DNA of 64,000 nt from Chryseobacterium formosum (lineage in GTDB: Bacteria; Bacteroidota; Bacteroidia; Flavobacteriales; Weeksellaceae), in the NCBI RefSeq assembly GCF_026460885.1, contig NZ_JAOVZW010000010.1, positions 1 through 64,000 on the forward strand. Reading direction: 5' to 3'. Shown piece after piece: positions 53,065 to 62,756 of this stretch. Each line of letters opens with the position of its first letter. The stretch's first letter is position 1. The translations under genes and the position numbers were made by a program. The notes beneath the pieces are model-generated. The model saw only the letters and a program-made list of their open reading frames with translations, was not told the origin of the DNA and made no database searches.

Positions 53065-54246
53065 CTATTCTTCATTTAAAACTTCAAGAATAATCTTGCA
53101 ACCTTCGGTGATTTCTTCTTTTGAAATCGTCAATGGCGGAGAGATTCTCAAGTACTCGTTTCGATATAATTGCCAGAAAACAATTAAACCTCTTTCCATG
53201 CATTTTTTAGCGACACTTAAGGTAAAATCTGGAGTTCCTAAATTGACAGCAAGCATCAAACCTTTACCATTAATATTCTTTATTTTCGGATGTACCAAAA
53301 GTTCTCTGTACAATTTTTCTTTATCATCAACCTCATTCATTAAACCGCTTTCTAAAACTTCTTTTAAAGTTGCATGAGAAGCCGCTGCGATTAATGGATT
53401 TCCGCCAAAAGTTGTAATATGACCCAATTTCGGAGAATGCGCCAATGTTTCCATAATCTTTTTAGAACTCATAAATGCTCCCACAGGAACACCGCCTCCC
53501 ATTCCTTTCCCCATTACGAGAATATCGGGAACAATGCCGAAATGCTCAAAAGAAAACAGTTTACCCGTTCTTCCGAAACCAGGTTGGATTTCATCAAGAA
53601 TTAATAAAGCCCCAACTTCTTCGCATCTCTTTTTTAATTTAATTAAATAATCTTCATTCGGAACTAAAAAACCTGCCGCTCCCTGAATGGTTTCAAGAAT
53701 AACGCAAGCAGTTTTTTCCGTGATTTTATCGAAGTCATTTTCATTATTAAATTCAATAAAAGAAATCATCGGCAATAAAGGACGGAATTCTCTTTTGTGA
53801 CCTTCATGTCCTGAAACGCTTAATGCACCGTGTGTATTTCCATGATAAGAGTTTTTAAAAGAAACTATTTCTTCTCTTCCGGTATATCTTTTTGCCAATT
53901 TTAAACTTCCGTCGATTGCTTCAGCTCCACTGTTGACCAAGTAAGTAATTTCTAATGGATCAGGAGTAGCTTCAGCTAATAATCGACATAATTCGACAGG
54001 TTTTTCCTGAGCATATTCTCCGTAAACCATTACGTGAAGATATTTATCCGCTTGTTCTTTGATTGCGTTAACTATTTTCGGATGCGAATGTCCCAAAGTA
54101 TTTGCAGAAACTCCCGCCACGAAATCTAGATATTTTCTGCCGTCTTTCCCAAAAATATAGCTTCCTTCTGCTTTTTCTACTTCAAAACCTGCTGCAAATT
54201 GGGTAGTTTGAGCCTGATATTTAAAAAAATCGTTTTGTATTTCCAT
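53065..54246 (-). CDS. class III PLP aminotransferase
   Basis: A 393-residue class III (ornithine/acetylornithine-type) aminotransferase. Motifs: NSGAEAIDGSLKLAKRY (105-121), YHGNTHGAL (134-142), LILDEIQPGFGRTG with Asp218, and the PLP Lys247 in VMGKGMGGG. Several family members (ArgD, RocD, GabT-like) share these, so substrate assignment is uncertain. There is a -7 box 20 nt upstream and a terminator downstream. Confidence 0.9.
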   Translation of the reverse strand: MEIQNDFFKYQAQTTQFAAGFEVEKAEGSYIFGKDGRKYLDFVAGVSANTLGHSHPKIVNAIKEQADKYLHVMVYGEYAQEKPVELCRLLAEATPDPLEITYLVNSGAEAIDGSLKLAKRYTGREEIVSFKNSYHGNTHGALSVSGHEGHKREFRPLLPMISFIEFNNENDFDKITEKTACVILETIQGAAGFLVPNEDYLIKLKKRCEEVGALLILDEIQPGFGRTGKLFSFEHFGIVPDILVMGKGMGGGVPVGAFMSSKKIMETLAHSPKLGHITTFGGNPLIAAASHATLKEVLESGLMNEVDDKEKLYRELLVHPKIKNINGKGLMLAVNLGTPDFTLSVAKKCMERGLIVFWQLYRNEYLRISPPLTISKEEITEGCKIILEVLNEE

Positions 54247-54266
54247 TGTATGAAAAAAATTTTAGG

Positions 54267-54274
54267 CAAAGCTA
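54267..54274 (-). promoter_or_regulatory. -7 box of class III aminotransferase
   Basis: Minus-strand TAGCTTTG, 20 nt before the ATG; no clear -33 box. Confidence 0.5.
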
Positions 54275-54344
54275 AAGAAGATTTGGTAAATAGGAAATTA
54301 TAAATATTATTTAATTTGAGAATAGAAGGAAAAGCTAAGTAACG

Positions 54345-54433
54345 ACTTTTTAAAAGCAGGCGTGCATTTTTAAAAAGCAAGCTTGCTTTTTCTAAAAGCT
54401 CCCGTGGATTTGTTCAAACCGACGGGAGCTTTT
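54345..54433. repeat. cluster of palindromes
   Basis: A perfect 20-bp palindrome lies at 54372-54391 (arm AAAAAGCAAG). It is preceded by a similar imperfect unit (AAAAGCAGGCGTGCATTTTT, 54352-54371) and followed by a 12-bp stem, AAAAGCTCCCGT (54394-54405) with ACGGGAGCTTTT (54422-54433). The 264-nt spacer holds no gene. Confidence 0.75.
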
Positions 54434-54471
54434 CTTATAATCGTCGAAAGGATTTGACGAAAGCATTACAT

Positions 54472-54506
54472 CAAAAAAAAGACTCTCTCAATTTTGAGAC
54501 AGTCTT
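54472..54506 (-). terminator. terminator after OstA-like gene
   Basis: AAGACTCTCTCA (54479-54490) pairs with TGAGACAGTCTT (54495-54506) with one mismatch; eight T follow on the minus strand. Confidence 0.88.
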
Positions 54507-54510
54507 CTTA

Positions 54511-56253
54511 TTATTTTCTTACCCTTTTAGGTTTTTTAGCTTCTTCTTTGGCTTTTTCTTTATCTGCGGCCTCTTTCACTTTATTGTAAAGCGTATCGTT
54601 AGCTTCGTATTTTATCTCTTCGTTATTTGGAGAATCGACGAGAATATCCTGCCATTTCCTTATTCGGTCTTTGGTATTCCAATTGAAGTCTTCAAATTTC
54701 TTTTGGTCGGGAGCAATTTTACTCATCGGGTAAGTTTTTGCCGCAGCTCCTACACTACACGAAATAATCTGAAGAAATCTGCCTTCGAAAAGCGCACCAA
54801 TAATTCCGCAGGTTGAAAGGGTAATCCCTATTCTTTCCTTGACTTCCGTCTTTTTATTATCTTCATCGGCATATGTTATTGCTTCGGCATTTCCGATTAC
54901 TTTAATTTCTTTAATATCCTGTCCTTCGTAATAAACCGTCATTAATCTACCTTTCACCTGATGAAATTCATCTACAAGATTTAGAGAATCTACTTTAGCA
55001 ATAGCAAAACCGTTTCCGATTACTTTTAAAGAATCAATATATTCTGTTTTTGTATTAAAATAGGCTTCAATTTTATCTCCTGTTACCTGCTTTTCTCCAC
55101 TCCAAAGAATTGGATCTTTGTACATATGCATAATTCCATCAGTTTCGTTAAAAGCGATAGAATCTGCTCTTCCCTGTGCATTAGATTTATAAATTCTTGC
55201 TTTTTTAAAAGCTCTCAGATAACTTTTCTTTTTGGTAATATCTGCTGTGTCGGGTTTTTGGTAAGTGAGAATCTTTTCTGAAGCGAAATAAATAGAATCT
55301 TTTTCAAGAATCTTAACCGCATAAGGTTCCTTGGTCATCATCGAAGAATCTTTCTTTTCATAAATTTCTCCATAACCACCTTTTACATATCGTTTCTCTA
55401 AAGGATCATCCAGTGTAACGTTCCCTGTAGCCTTCCCAAAACCCGTAAGCTGATTGTAATAAATTTCGTCTCCGGTAAGAATTTTATCATTATAATAAAT
55501 CCTTGAGTTTTTCGTCAGAAAAGACTCTTTGGTATTCATATTATGAGTTCCTTTATCCGTAATAATTCTGTTTTTCGGATTTTTATTATTAGTGATTACT
55601 GTATAACCGTTGATGGTAACAATATTGGTATTTTGATTTTGAACGACATTATCACCCTCTAAAGTATAATCTTTATCGACAATTTTCACTCTTCCGGTTA
55701 AATCAATAGTTCGGGTTGTAAGGAAGTACGTTGCCGTTTTGGCGTACGTTGTACTTTTCCCGTCATTAATAGTTCCTCCTGTATTGTAATAAGCCTGATT
55801 GGAAACCCTGTCATAATACATGGTTTCAGTTTTAATAATTGTGCCTTTTGGATCTGTAAGAACTACATTTTTACGGGCAACACCTTTTTGAGTGTTTCCA
55901 TCATACTCCATCTCTGAAGAAGTAATTACAGAGCCATCAGAATTATTAAGTTTTGAATTACCGATAGCCTTTACGAAATTTTCCTCATCATACATGACGA
56001 CTTCATCCGCCGAAAGTATAGAGCCTTGATGTTCTATTACAACATTCCCTTTAAGGTAACGGTTACCATCATACTTAGTATCCTTACTAATTTCATCAGC
56101 ATGAATAATCTTTACCTTTTGGCCGGGTTGTTTCTTCTGTGGCTGATTTTTTACAGGATTTTGCAAATAGGGATCACGTTGCACAGGTTTTGGTGTAACC
56201 TGAGCTAAAGTGAACGAGGAAATAAATAGAAAGAGAAAAAGAATCAGTCTCAT
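54511..56253 (-). CDS. OstA-like protein, putative LPS transport
   Basis: A 580-residue periplasmic protein with signal peptide (about 1-17, TLAQ). Residues about 45-200 and later segments are LptA/OstA-type beta-jellyroll repeats (VKIIHADEISKDTKYDGNRYLKGNVVIEHQGSILSADEVVMYDEE; VVLTDPKGTIIKTETMYYDR). In Bacteroidota such long OstA proteins probably form part of the LPS bridge. The C-terminus (about 535-580) is Lys/Glu-rich. It begins 3 nt after the fur gene and so shares its promoter. Confidence 0.88.
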   Translation of the reverse strand: MRLILFLFLFISSFTLAQVTPKPVQRDPYLQNPVKNQPQKKQPGQKVKIIHADEISKDTKYDGNRYLKGNVVIEHQGSILSADEVVMYDEENFVKAIGNSKLNNSDGSVITSSEMEYDGNTQKGVARKNVVLTDPKGTIIKTETMYYDRVSNQAYYNTGGTINDGKSTTYAKTATYFLTTRTIDLTGRVKIVDKDYTLEGDNVVQNQNTNIVTINGYTVITNNKNPKNRIITDKGTHNMNTKESFLTKNSRIYYNDKILTGDEIYYNQLTGFGKATGNVTLDDPLEKRYVKGGYGEIYEKKDSSMMTKEPYAVKILEKDSIYFASEKILTYQKPDTADITKKKSYLRAFKKARIYKSNAQGRADSIAFNETDGIMHMYKDPILWSGEKQVTGDKIEAYFNTKTEYIDSLKVIGNGFAIAKVDSLNLVDEFHQVKGRLMTVYYEGQDIKEIKVIGNAEAITYADEDNKKTEVKERIGITLSTCGIIGALFEGRFLQIISCSVGAAAKTYPMSKIAPDQKKFEDFNWNTKDRIRKWQDILVDSPNNEEIKYEANDTLYNKVKEAADKEKAKEEAKKPKRVRK

Positions 56254-56256
56254 TGA

Positions 56257-56730
56257 TTAATCATTCTTAGTGCCATAAAAATACAGCGAATGAGAATCAA
56301 TTTTCACACCAAAAGCTCCTTCTATTGCTTCTTTAATTCCTTGAATTCTAGGATCACAGAACTCTATGATTTCTTCAATTTCTTTATCTGAATCTTTTTT
56401 GTAAATCACCAAATGATCATGTTGTTTATCAAAATAAGATTTTTCGTAAGACGATGAAGTCAACGTTTTTTCTCCAAACTGATGTTTACGAATCAAACCT
56501 GCATCAAGAAAAATCTCGATGGTATTGTAGATGGTTGCTTTAGAAACATGATACTTTTTCTGCATCATCAAAAGATACAGATCGTCTACATTGAAGTGAT
56601 GCTCCATATTATAGATCTCTTCCAATATAGTGTATCGTTCAGGTGTATTACGAAAACCCTTTTCAAGAAGGTAGTTTCTTAAAACGTCTTTTATTAAAGT
56701 TATATTCTTTTCTTTTTGTAAAGTATCCAT
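56257..56730 (-). CDS. Fur-family transcriptional regulator
   Basis: A 157-residue metalloregulator. The N-terminal winged helix has TPERYTILEEIY and the recognition helix VSKATIYNTIEIFLDAGLI; the dimer/metal region has QHDHLVIYKK and EFCDPRI. The usual paired structural Cys motifs are absent, with only one Cys, so it is Fur/PerR-like without the structural zinc site. It shares an operon with the OstA-like gene, 3 nt apart. Confidence 0.9.
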   Translation of the reverse strand: MDTLQKEKNITLIKDVLRNYLLEKGFRNTPERYTILEEIYNMEHHFNVDDLYLLMMQKKYHVSKATIYNTIEIFLDAGLIRKHQFGEKTLTSSSYEKSYFDKQHDHLVIYKKDSDKEIEEIIEFCDPRIQGIKEAIEGAFGVKIDSHSLYFYGTKND

Positions 56731-56746
56731 TTAAAAATTTATCTTA

Positions 56747-56774
56747 CAAATTTATCGATTTTTATTTAAATCAA
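56747..56774 (-). promoter_or_regulatory. fur-ostA promoter
   Basis: Minus-strand TTG (56772-56774), 17-nt spacer, TAAATTTG (56747-56754), 16 nt before the ATG. Confidence 0.75.
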
Positions 56775-56804
56775 TATGATGTAATTCAGTCTGTAAAAAT
56801 ACTT

Positions 56805-58793
56805 TTAAGAATTATGTCTTACGAAATCTTTTTGTTGAATTCTACTGCTTGAGATCGTCTCTTCCGTTAGTGGAGCCGATTCTACAATAACATTGTGTGA
56901 TGTAACACCCCAAGATTTGAAATCATCACTACCAATATATTTAACAAAATTGTAAATATTTAACGTAATTTTCTGTTTTACCGTCAAAAGAATATCGTTG
57001 ATATAGGTATTGTCTATGATAACATATTTAAGATCTGGTGGAATATTGTGTGCCCTTAAAGACGGGTGACTGCTTCGAGCAGGAATTGTTCCTTCAGCCA
57101 TCATATCTTTTAGAACCATATTGAAATAATCGTTGATTCTTCGATCCACTTTAAATCCTAAAAGGAAATTTATTTTATAGATCGTTCCCGGAAGAATTTC
57201 ATCAACACTATATTTAAAAGTATAAGGATCTTCCTGATTCACAATACTCAAAATAAAATAATGATCAGCTCTTTTCGGCTGCTTCTTAATAATTGAATAA
57301 ATAATTTTCGATTCTATCTCATCATTACGCTTTGCACGGCTCAAATATGCAAGATTGGTACAATACTTTGGAATGGTTTCATCCAACTTCATGTCTTTGA
57401 TGATATTAACGTACTTATCGATTTTCACATAGCTTGTAAAGTTAGATTTCAACAACCTTCCGTTATACCAAGCGTACATACAAACTGCAATGAAGCCACC
57501 AAGAACCATTGTCAACCAACCGCCATCCATAAATTTGATGACATTAGCGTAGAAAAACCCTGATTCCAGGAAGATATAAATTAGTGCAAAACCAATAATG
57601 AAAATTCTATTGACCCTGCTTCTGCTCAACCAATAAATCAGTAAAATAGTGGTCATTAACATCGTTATGGTAATCGTTAAACCATAAGCGGCTTCCATTT
57701 TGCCCGATTCTTTGAAGAAAATAACAACTCCAAAGCACAAAGCCATCAATCCCCAGTTGATTCTTGGAATATACATCTGTCCTTTAATTCCTGAAGGATA
57801 TTCTATATGCTGATTTGGCCAAAATGAAATCGACATTGCCTCTGAAAACATTGTAAAAGAACCTGTAATTACAGCCTGACTGGCAATGATTGCGGCTAAT
57901 GTTGCTAAGATTACTCCAGGCAAAACTGCCCACTCCGGCATGATTCCAAAAAATGGATTAACCCCTGTAAATACTTGTTTATAATTCGTTAAAAGCCATG
58001 CTCCCTGACCCAAATAATTTAGAATCAACATTAATTTAACAAAAATCCAGCTCACTCTGATGTTTTTCGCACCACAATGTCCAAGATCTGAATATAATGC
58101 TTCTGCACCCGTTGTACAAAGGAAAACAGCTCCCATAATAACGATTGCACTTGGTGAGTGAGTGATCAGATTATATGCATACATCGGATTGAATGCTTTT
58201 AGAATCTCAAAGTGCTCTACGATATGCACCGAACCAAAAACTCCTAATGCCAAAAACCAAGTAACCATGATAGGGCCAAAAAATTTACCAATAGAAGCCG
58301 TACCAAATTGCTGAACGACAAATACTATAAATAAAATAAGAATAGTAATCATCACAACCGGTGTCTCAGGATTGTAGATTTTGAGCCCTTCAATTGCTGA
58401 CATTACAGTAAGAGACGGCGTAATTACACTATCGGCAACCAAAGTTGATGCACCAATAATGGCGACGACATAGAGCCATTTTTTTTTGAGCTTTTTAACG
58501 AGAGAATAAAGCGCTAAAATTCCACCTTCACCTTTGTTATCTGCTTTTAATGCTATAATTACATACTTTACAGTAGTTTGCAGCGTTAATGTCCAGATGA
58601 TACATGAAATTGCACCTTCAATATAAGTATCGAAAGGCATTGTAGAATCTTTACTTGCATTCACAATCGCTTTCATCACGTAAAGCGGTGAAGTACCAAT
58701 ATCACCGAAAACTATTCCGAGTGAAACAAGAACTCCCACAAATGAAAGTTTCTTAAGGTCAATATGATGACCTCCTTCTGTAACTTCTGCCAT
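56805..58793 (-). CDS. kup: Kup potassium uptake protein
   Basis: A 662-residue K+/H+ symporter with about 12 transmembrane segments in the first 440 residues. Signatures: GIVFGDIGTSPLYVMKA (22-38), ALKADNKGEGGILALYSL (81-98), and GAEALYSDLGHCG. A cytoplasmic C-terminal domain (about 445-662) follows. The length is normal. It imports potassium, probably constitutively, with one -7 box. Confidence 0.96.
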   Translation of the reverse strand: MAEVTEGGHHIDLKKLSFVGVLVSLGIVFGDIGTSPLYVMKAIVNASKDSTMPFDTYIEGAISCIIWTLTLQTTVKYVIIALKADNKGEGGILALYSLVKKLKKKWLYVVAIIGASTLVADSVITPSLTVMSAIEGLKIYNPETPVVMITILILFIVFVVQQFGTASIGKFFGPIMVTWFLALGVFGSVHIVEHFEILKAFNPMYAYNLITHSPSAIVIMGAVFLCTTGAEALYSDLGHCGAKNIRVSWIFVKLMLILNYLGQGAWLLTNYKQVFTGVNPFFGIMPEWAVLPGVILATLAAIIASQAVITGSFTMFSEAMSISFWPNQHIEYPSGIKGQMYIPRINWGLMALCFGVVIFFKESGKMEAAYGLTITITMLMTTILLIYWLSRSRVNRIFIIGFALIYIFLESGFFYANVIKFMDGGWLTMVLGGFIAVCMYAWYNGRLLKSNFTSYVKIDKYVNIIKDMKLDETIPKYCTNLAYLSRAKRNDEIESKIIYSIIKKQPKRADHYFILSIVNQEDPYTFKYSVDEILPGTIYKINFLLGFKVDRRINDYFNMVLKDMMAEGTIPARSSHPSLRAHNIPPDLKYVIIDNTYINDILLTVKQKITLNIYNFVKYIGSDDFKSWGVTSHNVIVESAPLTEETISSSRIQQKDFVRHNS

Positions 58794-58817
58794 TTCAGCT
58801 TATTATTTTTAAAAGCG

Positions 58818-58825
58818 CAAATTTA
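58818..58825 (-). promoter_or_regulatory. kup -7 box
   Basis: Minus-strand TAAATTTG, 24 nt before the kup ATG; no clear -33 box. Confidence 0.55.
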
Positions 58826-58873
58826 TATTAAATTAATGATGCTACGTCACATAAGTCATTCATTGTATAAATG

Positions 58874-58899
58874 AAAAAACTTCCTTTCGGAAGTTTTTT
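58874..58899 (-). terminator. terminator after pdhB
   Basis: AAAAAACTTCC (58874-58884) pairs with GGAAGTTTTTT (58889-58899) around TTTC. Confidence 0.92.
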
Positions 58900-58917
58900 T
58901 CTATAATCGCTTAATAA

Positions 58918-59898
58918 TTATTTAACGTACATCGCATTTTTGATTTCCTCTTTTACTTTTTCAAGTTTAGGGAACCATTCTGCAAATAAAGCTGCTGAAT
59001 AAGGAGCTGGTGCATCAGGAGTAGTAATTCTCTTGATTGGTGCATCCAAATAATCAAATGCTTTTTGCTGTACCATATAAGTAATTTCGGAAGACACAGA
59101 ACCAAATGGCCAAGCTTCTTCTAAAATCACCAATCTGTTTGTTTTCTTTACTGAAGCCAAAACTGTATCGAAATCTAAAGGACGAACCGTTCTTAAATCG
59201 ATAACTTCAACAGAAATACCTTCTTTAGCCATATCTTCAGCTGCCTGAAGCGCTAATTTCATGATTTTTCCGAAAGAAACCAAAGTTACATCCGTACCTT
59301 CTCTTTTGATATCTGCTTTTCCTATTGGTAAATAATATTCTTCTTCAGGAACTTCCATTTTGTCTCCGTACATTTGTTCAGATTCCATGAAAATTACCGG
59401 ATCGTTATCCTGAATAGCTGTTTTTAATAATCCTTTCGCATCATAAGGGTTTGAAGGAACTACTACTTTAAGACCAGGAATATTAGCATACCAGTTTTCG
59501 AAAGCCTGAGAGTGAGTTGCTCCCAACTGACCTGCAGAAGCTGTAGGACCACGGAAAACAATCGGACAATTCCACTGACCACCACTCATTTGACGAATTT
59601 TTGCAGCGTTGTTGATGATTTGATCAATCCCAACAAGTGCAAAGTTGAACGTCATATATTCTACAATCGGTCTGTTACCATTCATTGCAGCACCTACAGC
59701 AATACCTGTAAAACCAAGCTCTGCAATAGGTGTATCGATTACACGTTTAGCACCAAACTCGTCCAACATTCCTTTAGAAGCTTTGTACGCACCATTATAT
59801 TCTGCTACTTCTTCTCCCATTAGAAAAATGGATTCGTCTTTACGCATTTCCTCGCTCATTGCCTGCGCAATCACTTCACGAAAAGTATATTCTGCCAT
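58918..59898 (-). CDS. pdhB: pyruvate dehydrogenase E1 component subunit beta
   Basis: A 326-residue E1-beta subunit of the pyruvate dehydrogenase complex. TPP-binding signature MGEEVAEYNGAYKASKGM with catalytic Glu (28), DTPIAELGFTGIAVGAAM (55-72), GPTASAGQLGATHSQAFE and the C-terminal transketolase C domain. The alpha subunit is not adjacent. It has its own promoter and terminator, so it is monocistronic. Confidence 0.94.
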   Translation of the reverse strand: MAEYTFREVIAQAMSEEMRKDESIFLMGEEVAEYNGAYKASKGMLDEFGAKRVIDTPIAELGFTGIAVGAAMNGNRPIVEYMTFNFALVGIDQIINNAAKIRQMSGGQWNCPIVFRGPTASAGQLGATHSQAFENWYANIPGLKVVVPSNPYDAKGLLKTAIQDNDPVIFMESEQMYGDKMEVPEEEYYLPIGKADIKREGTDVTLVSFGKIMKLALQAAEDMAKEGISVEVIDLRTVRPLDFDTVLASVKKTNRLVILEEAWPFGSVSSEITYMVQQKAFDYLDAPIKRITTPDAPAPYSAALFAEWFPKLEKVKEEIKNAMYVK

Positions 59899-59921
59899 AT
59901 TTATTTGAAAAATTTAGAGTA

Positions 59922-59956
59922 CAAAAATAGTAATTATTTATTATTTACATAACAAA
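59922..59956 (-). promoter_or_regulatory. pdhB promoter
   Basis: Minus-strand TTTG (59953-59956), 23-nt spacer, TATTTTTG (59922-59929), 23 nt before the ATG. Confidence 0.6.
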
Positions 59957-59979
59957 AAAGACAACTCATTGCTGAGTTG
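59955..59979 (-). terminator. terminator after DUF2147 gene
   Basis: CAACTCA (59962-59968) pairs with TGAGTTG (59973-59979), then T-run on the minus strand. Confidence 0.85.
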
Positions 59980-60007
59980 CCCTATATTTAATATTATTTT
60001 AAACTGA

Positions 60008-60427
60008 TTAGTTGACTTTCTGCCAAACTTGTGTTCTTCCTAAAATAGAAACTCCCATGTAACCTCTTACATTCAGTTTATCACCGCTTCTTGTGATGGT
60101 ACATTTATAAGTTTTACCGGTTTTAGGATCTGTAATTGTTCCTCCCGTAAATTCATCACCATCTTTTGCTAAACCTCTGATGATTTCCAAGCCTAAAATT
60201 GGTTTACCTTTTCTGTCATCTTTACAGCTTGTACAGTTGGGATCTGCAGGTTTTATCAATAATTGAGATACTTTCCCATAATATTTACCGTCAGATTTTT
60301 TCCAAATTTCAACGATAGATTTTGCCTGTTTTGTTTCATCATCTATGGTTTTCCATTTTCCTTCAATTTGTGCAAATGACATCACACTGAATAATGAAAG
60401 TACAAATGTTACTAATAATTTTTTCAT
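60008..60427 (-). CDS. DUF2147 secreted protein
   Basis: A 139-residue secreted protein: signal peptide (about 1-19, MSFAQ), then a lipocalin-like domain with EGKWKTIDDETKQAKSIVEIW, GKYYGKV, a Cys pair (PNCTSCKDDRKGKP), ILGLEIIRGL and the end motif LGRTQVWQKV. That is the DUF2147 family, periplasmic, of unknown function. Monocistronic. Confidence 0.9.
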   Translation of the reverse strand: MKKLLVTFVLSLFSVMSFAQIEGKWKTIDDETKQAKSIVEIWKKSDGKYYGKVSQLLIKPADPNCTSCKDDRKGKPILGLEIIRGLAKDGDEFTGGTITDPKTGKTYKCTITRSGDKLNVRGYMGVSILGRTQVWQKVN

Positions 60428-60576
60428 ATTATTTTAAGTTTAATTTTTATTTATAGATAGCTTAAATGTTGATTAGTTAAAAATAGAAATAAATTTTAAA
60501 CACACAAACATTTTTATTATCCATTGCATATATAACAATAGACAGACCAATTTTAAAAATTAAACAATTATAAAAA

Positions 60577-62505
60577 TCAATTCAGCTTTCTATTGATTAC
60601 TCGGCTCATATAATCCTGATACCACGCTTTTGCAATTTGTTTTCCTTTTTTGGTTTCCGGAGATTTTATTTTATCATTTAAATTATTTTCAAAACCTAAA
60701 TCATTTTTATCATAAATTCCGATAATATTTTTACCATCAAACCTATAAATATAATTTCCGTAAATAAACTGCTCCGAAGTTCCGTCTGAATTCACAATCA
60801 AAGGTTGATATACTTTTTCACTCACCAAACTTCTTCCCCAGCTTCTGATTTTTTTATTGTAACCAATTAAATCTGCCAAAGTAGGATAAATATCAATTTG
60901 CTGTGCCAATTCATTATTTACACCTTTTAAATTGTAAGCTGGATTTGGAGAATAAAAAATTAAAGGAACAGCAAAACGATTCATCGCTTTTTCGTATTCA
61001 GAATAATAAACCTGATTGGTATGATCTCCTGTAAAGACAAAAATAGTATTCTTAAACCAAGGCTGTTTTTTCGCAGTTTCAAAATATTCTTTGATCGCAT
61101 AATCGGTATATTGCATTGGTTCATGCATTTCAATATTACCTTTTTTAAATTTCCCATTATATTTTACCGGAATTTTAAATGGATGATGCGATGAAGCAGT
61201 AAAAACTGTCGCCATAAAAGGTTTTTGCTTTCCTACATTTTTTGCAAAATACTGAAGGAAAGGTTCGTCCCAGATTGCCCACATTCCGTCAAAATCCTGA
61301 TCACCATGATATTCATCTTTTCCGTAATAATGTTTGAAACCTAAAATATTTCCAAAACCTAAAAAGCCCATTGAACCATTCGGTGCACCATGATAAAACG
61401 AAGTATCATAACCCAAATCATTACAAACCGAAACAATCGACTGAATTTTTTGGTTTGAATAAGGCGAACTTGTAAAAGCATCCGTCAAACTCGGAATTCC
61501 TGCCAAAATACTACTCATTCCGTGAATTGATTGCCTTCCGTTAGCAAAAGTATTTGGAAAAATCAAACTTTGATTAGCTAAACTGTCGATAAACGGTGTA
61601 TAAGAAACGTAATCTTTGATGTTTTTATCTTTATTAAATGCTCCTGAATATTCTCTTCCGAAAGATTCAACAATAAAAATGACAATATTAGGTTTATCCT
61701 GGACCTGTCTGTCATACGTTTTATAAGTATTGATATTTTCATCAATAAATTTCTGATCAACAAACTGAACTTCTTTAAAATTATTTGTCCCCAATGTTCT
61801 GAAAAACGAAAAAGTAGAATTCAAAACAAGATTTCCCTGAATCGGAGTTTTTACAAATTTATTGGCATCCACCAAGTTAATTGGTCTTGTACTATGTTTA
61901 AAATCGCCTCTGATTCCGCCAACAATTAAAACTGCAGAAATACACAAAGTCACTACCGACCAAATAAAATAAGGAACAAGCTTAATAGGTTTTCTTTCAG
62001 TAATTTTAAATCTTTTATAAAGAAAAACCCATAAAATCATCAACACCACAAACCATAAAATCACAAAAGGGTGTTCTTTGGTTGATGTGGTAAAAACTTT
62101 CATGATGTTGGTTTCATGTTTTGCCACCTGAAAAGCTGCCGAAGTAAGTCTTGTCTGAGAAAATTTATAATAGATAAAATCTCCGAAATTCATGGTATAA
62201 GCAATTCCATTGGTGATAAAGTATATCCAAAAAAGAATTTTCTGATAAACTTTTTTAGTATTAATTACAATCGGAATTAAACTTAAAAAAATAAAAAGCA
62301 CATTCACATAAAGAATCGCCGTCAAATCAAAAGCAATCCCATGAAAAGCCAAACTCAGATAATCTGAAACACTGTCTACTTTTATTAAATCTTTATTGAA
62401 AAACCAAAACAGAAGTCTCGCAATCTGATAAAACACAAAAGCCAAAAAAATCCTGTAGCACAAAATCAGGAATTCTTCTTTTCTGAATTCTTTAAAAAAT
62501 TTCAT
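60577..62505 (-). CDS. membrane sulfatase/phosphotransferase (LTA synthase family)
   Basis: A 642-residue protein with four or five N-terminal membrane helices (to about 210) and an extracytoplasmic sulfatase-fold domain. Catalytic features: IVIFIVESFGREYSG (Glu metal ligand), FANGRQSIHGMSSIL (Ser in the nucleophile position), FTGDHTN (Asp-His metal ligands). Such enzymes transfer glycerol-phosphate or phosphoethanolamine to glycans or lipids; the Gram-negative substrate is unclear. The frame opens further upstream (TTG 62541, ATG 62535); I prefer ATG 62505 because it follows an A-rich tract and begins MKFFKEFRKEEF, but ATG 62535 is possible. Confidence 0.85.
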   Translation of the reverse strand: MKFFKEFRKEEFLILCYRIFLAFVFYQIARLLFWFFNKDLIKVDSVSDYLSLAFHGIAFDLTAILYVNVLFIFLSLIPIVINTKKVYQKILFWIYFITNGIAYTMNFGDFIYYKFSQTRLTSAAFQVAKHETNIMKVFTTSTKEHPFVILWFVVLMILWVFLYKRFKITERKPIKLVPYFIWSVVTLCISAVLIVGGIRGDFKHSTRPINLVDANKFVKTPIQGNLVLNSTFSFFRTLGTNNFKEVQFVDQKFIDENINTYKTYDRQVQDKPNIVIFIVESFGREYSGAFNKDKNIKDYVSYTPFIDSLANQSLIFPNTFANGRQSIHGMSSILAGIPSLTDAFTSSPYSNQKIQSIVSVCNDLGYDTSFYHGAPNGSMGFLGFGNILGFKHYYGKDEYHGDQDFDGMWAIWDEPFLQYFAKNVGKQKPFMATVFTASSHHPFKIPVKYNGKFKKGNIEMHEPMQYTDYAIKEYFETAKKQPWFKNTIFVFTGDHTNQVYYSEYEKAMNRFAVPLIFYSPNPAYNLKGVNNELAQQIDIYPTLADLIGYNKKIRSWGRSLVSEKVYQPLIVNSDGTSEQFIYGNYIYRFDGKNIIGIYDKNDLGFENNLNDKIKSPETKKGKQIAKAWYQDYMSRVINRKLN

Positions 62506-62743
62506 AAGTAGATATTTATTTTTTTCATAGGACATATTCAATCGCTACATTGTATAAATGGTTAAGTTTCCAAATCATGGCGATTTCATTTGTATATACT
62601 TGTCTTTAAAGATGAAACGTTATCAATCAAAACTTTACTTTAAAATTTTGGCCGATAACAAATTTGCGACGCAAATTTACGTTAAATTCACAGGATTGTA
62701 ATTTTTAGTTCATATTAATTAAGGTTAAAATTTTTAAAAAATG

Positions 62744-62751
62744 TAATTTTG
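62744..62751 (+). promoter_or_regulatory. pssA -7 box, leaderless arrangement
   Basis: TAATTTTG ends 5 nt before the ATG at 62757; no -33 TTG seen. Confidence 0.55.
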
Positions 62752-62756
62752 CTCTC

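Noticed and set aside
52887..53075. 62-codon ORF on the minus strand between the SRPBCC and class III aminotransferase genes
   Set aside because: It overlaps the aminotransferase end and reads through that gene's terminator hairpin; no family resemblance.
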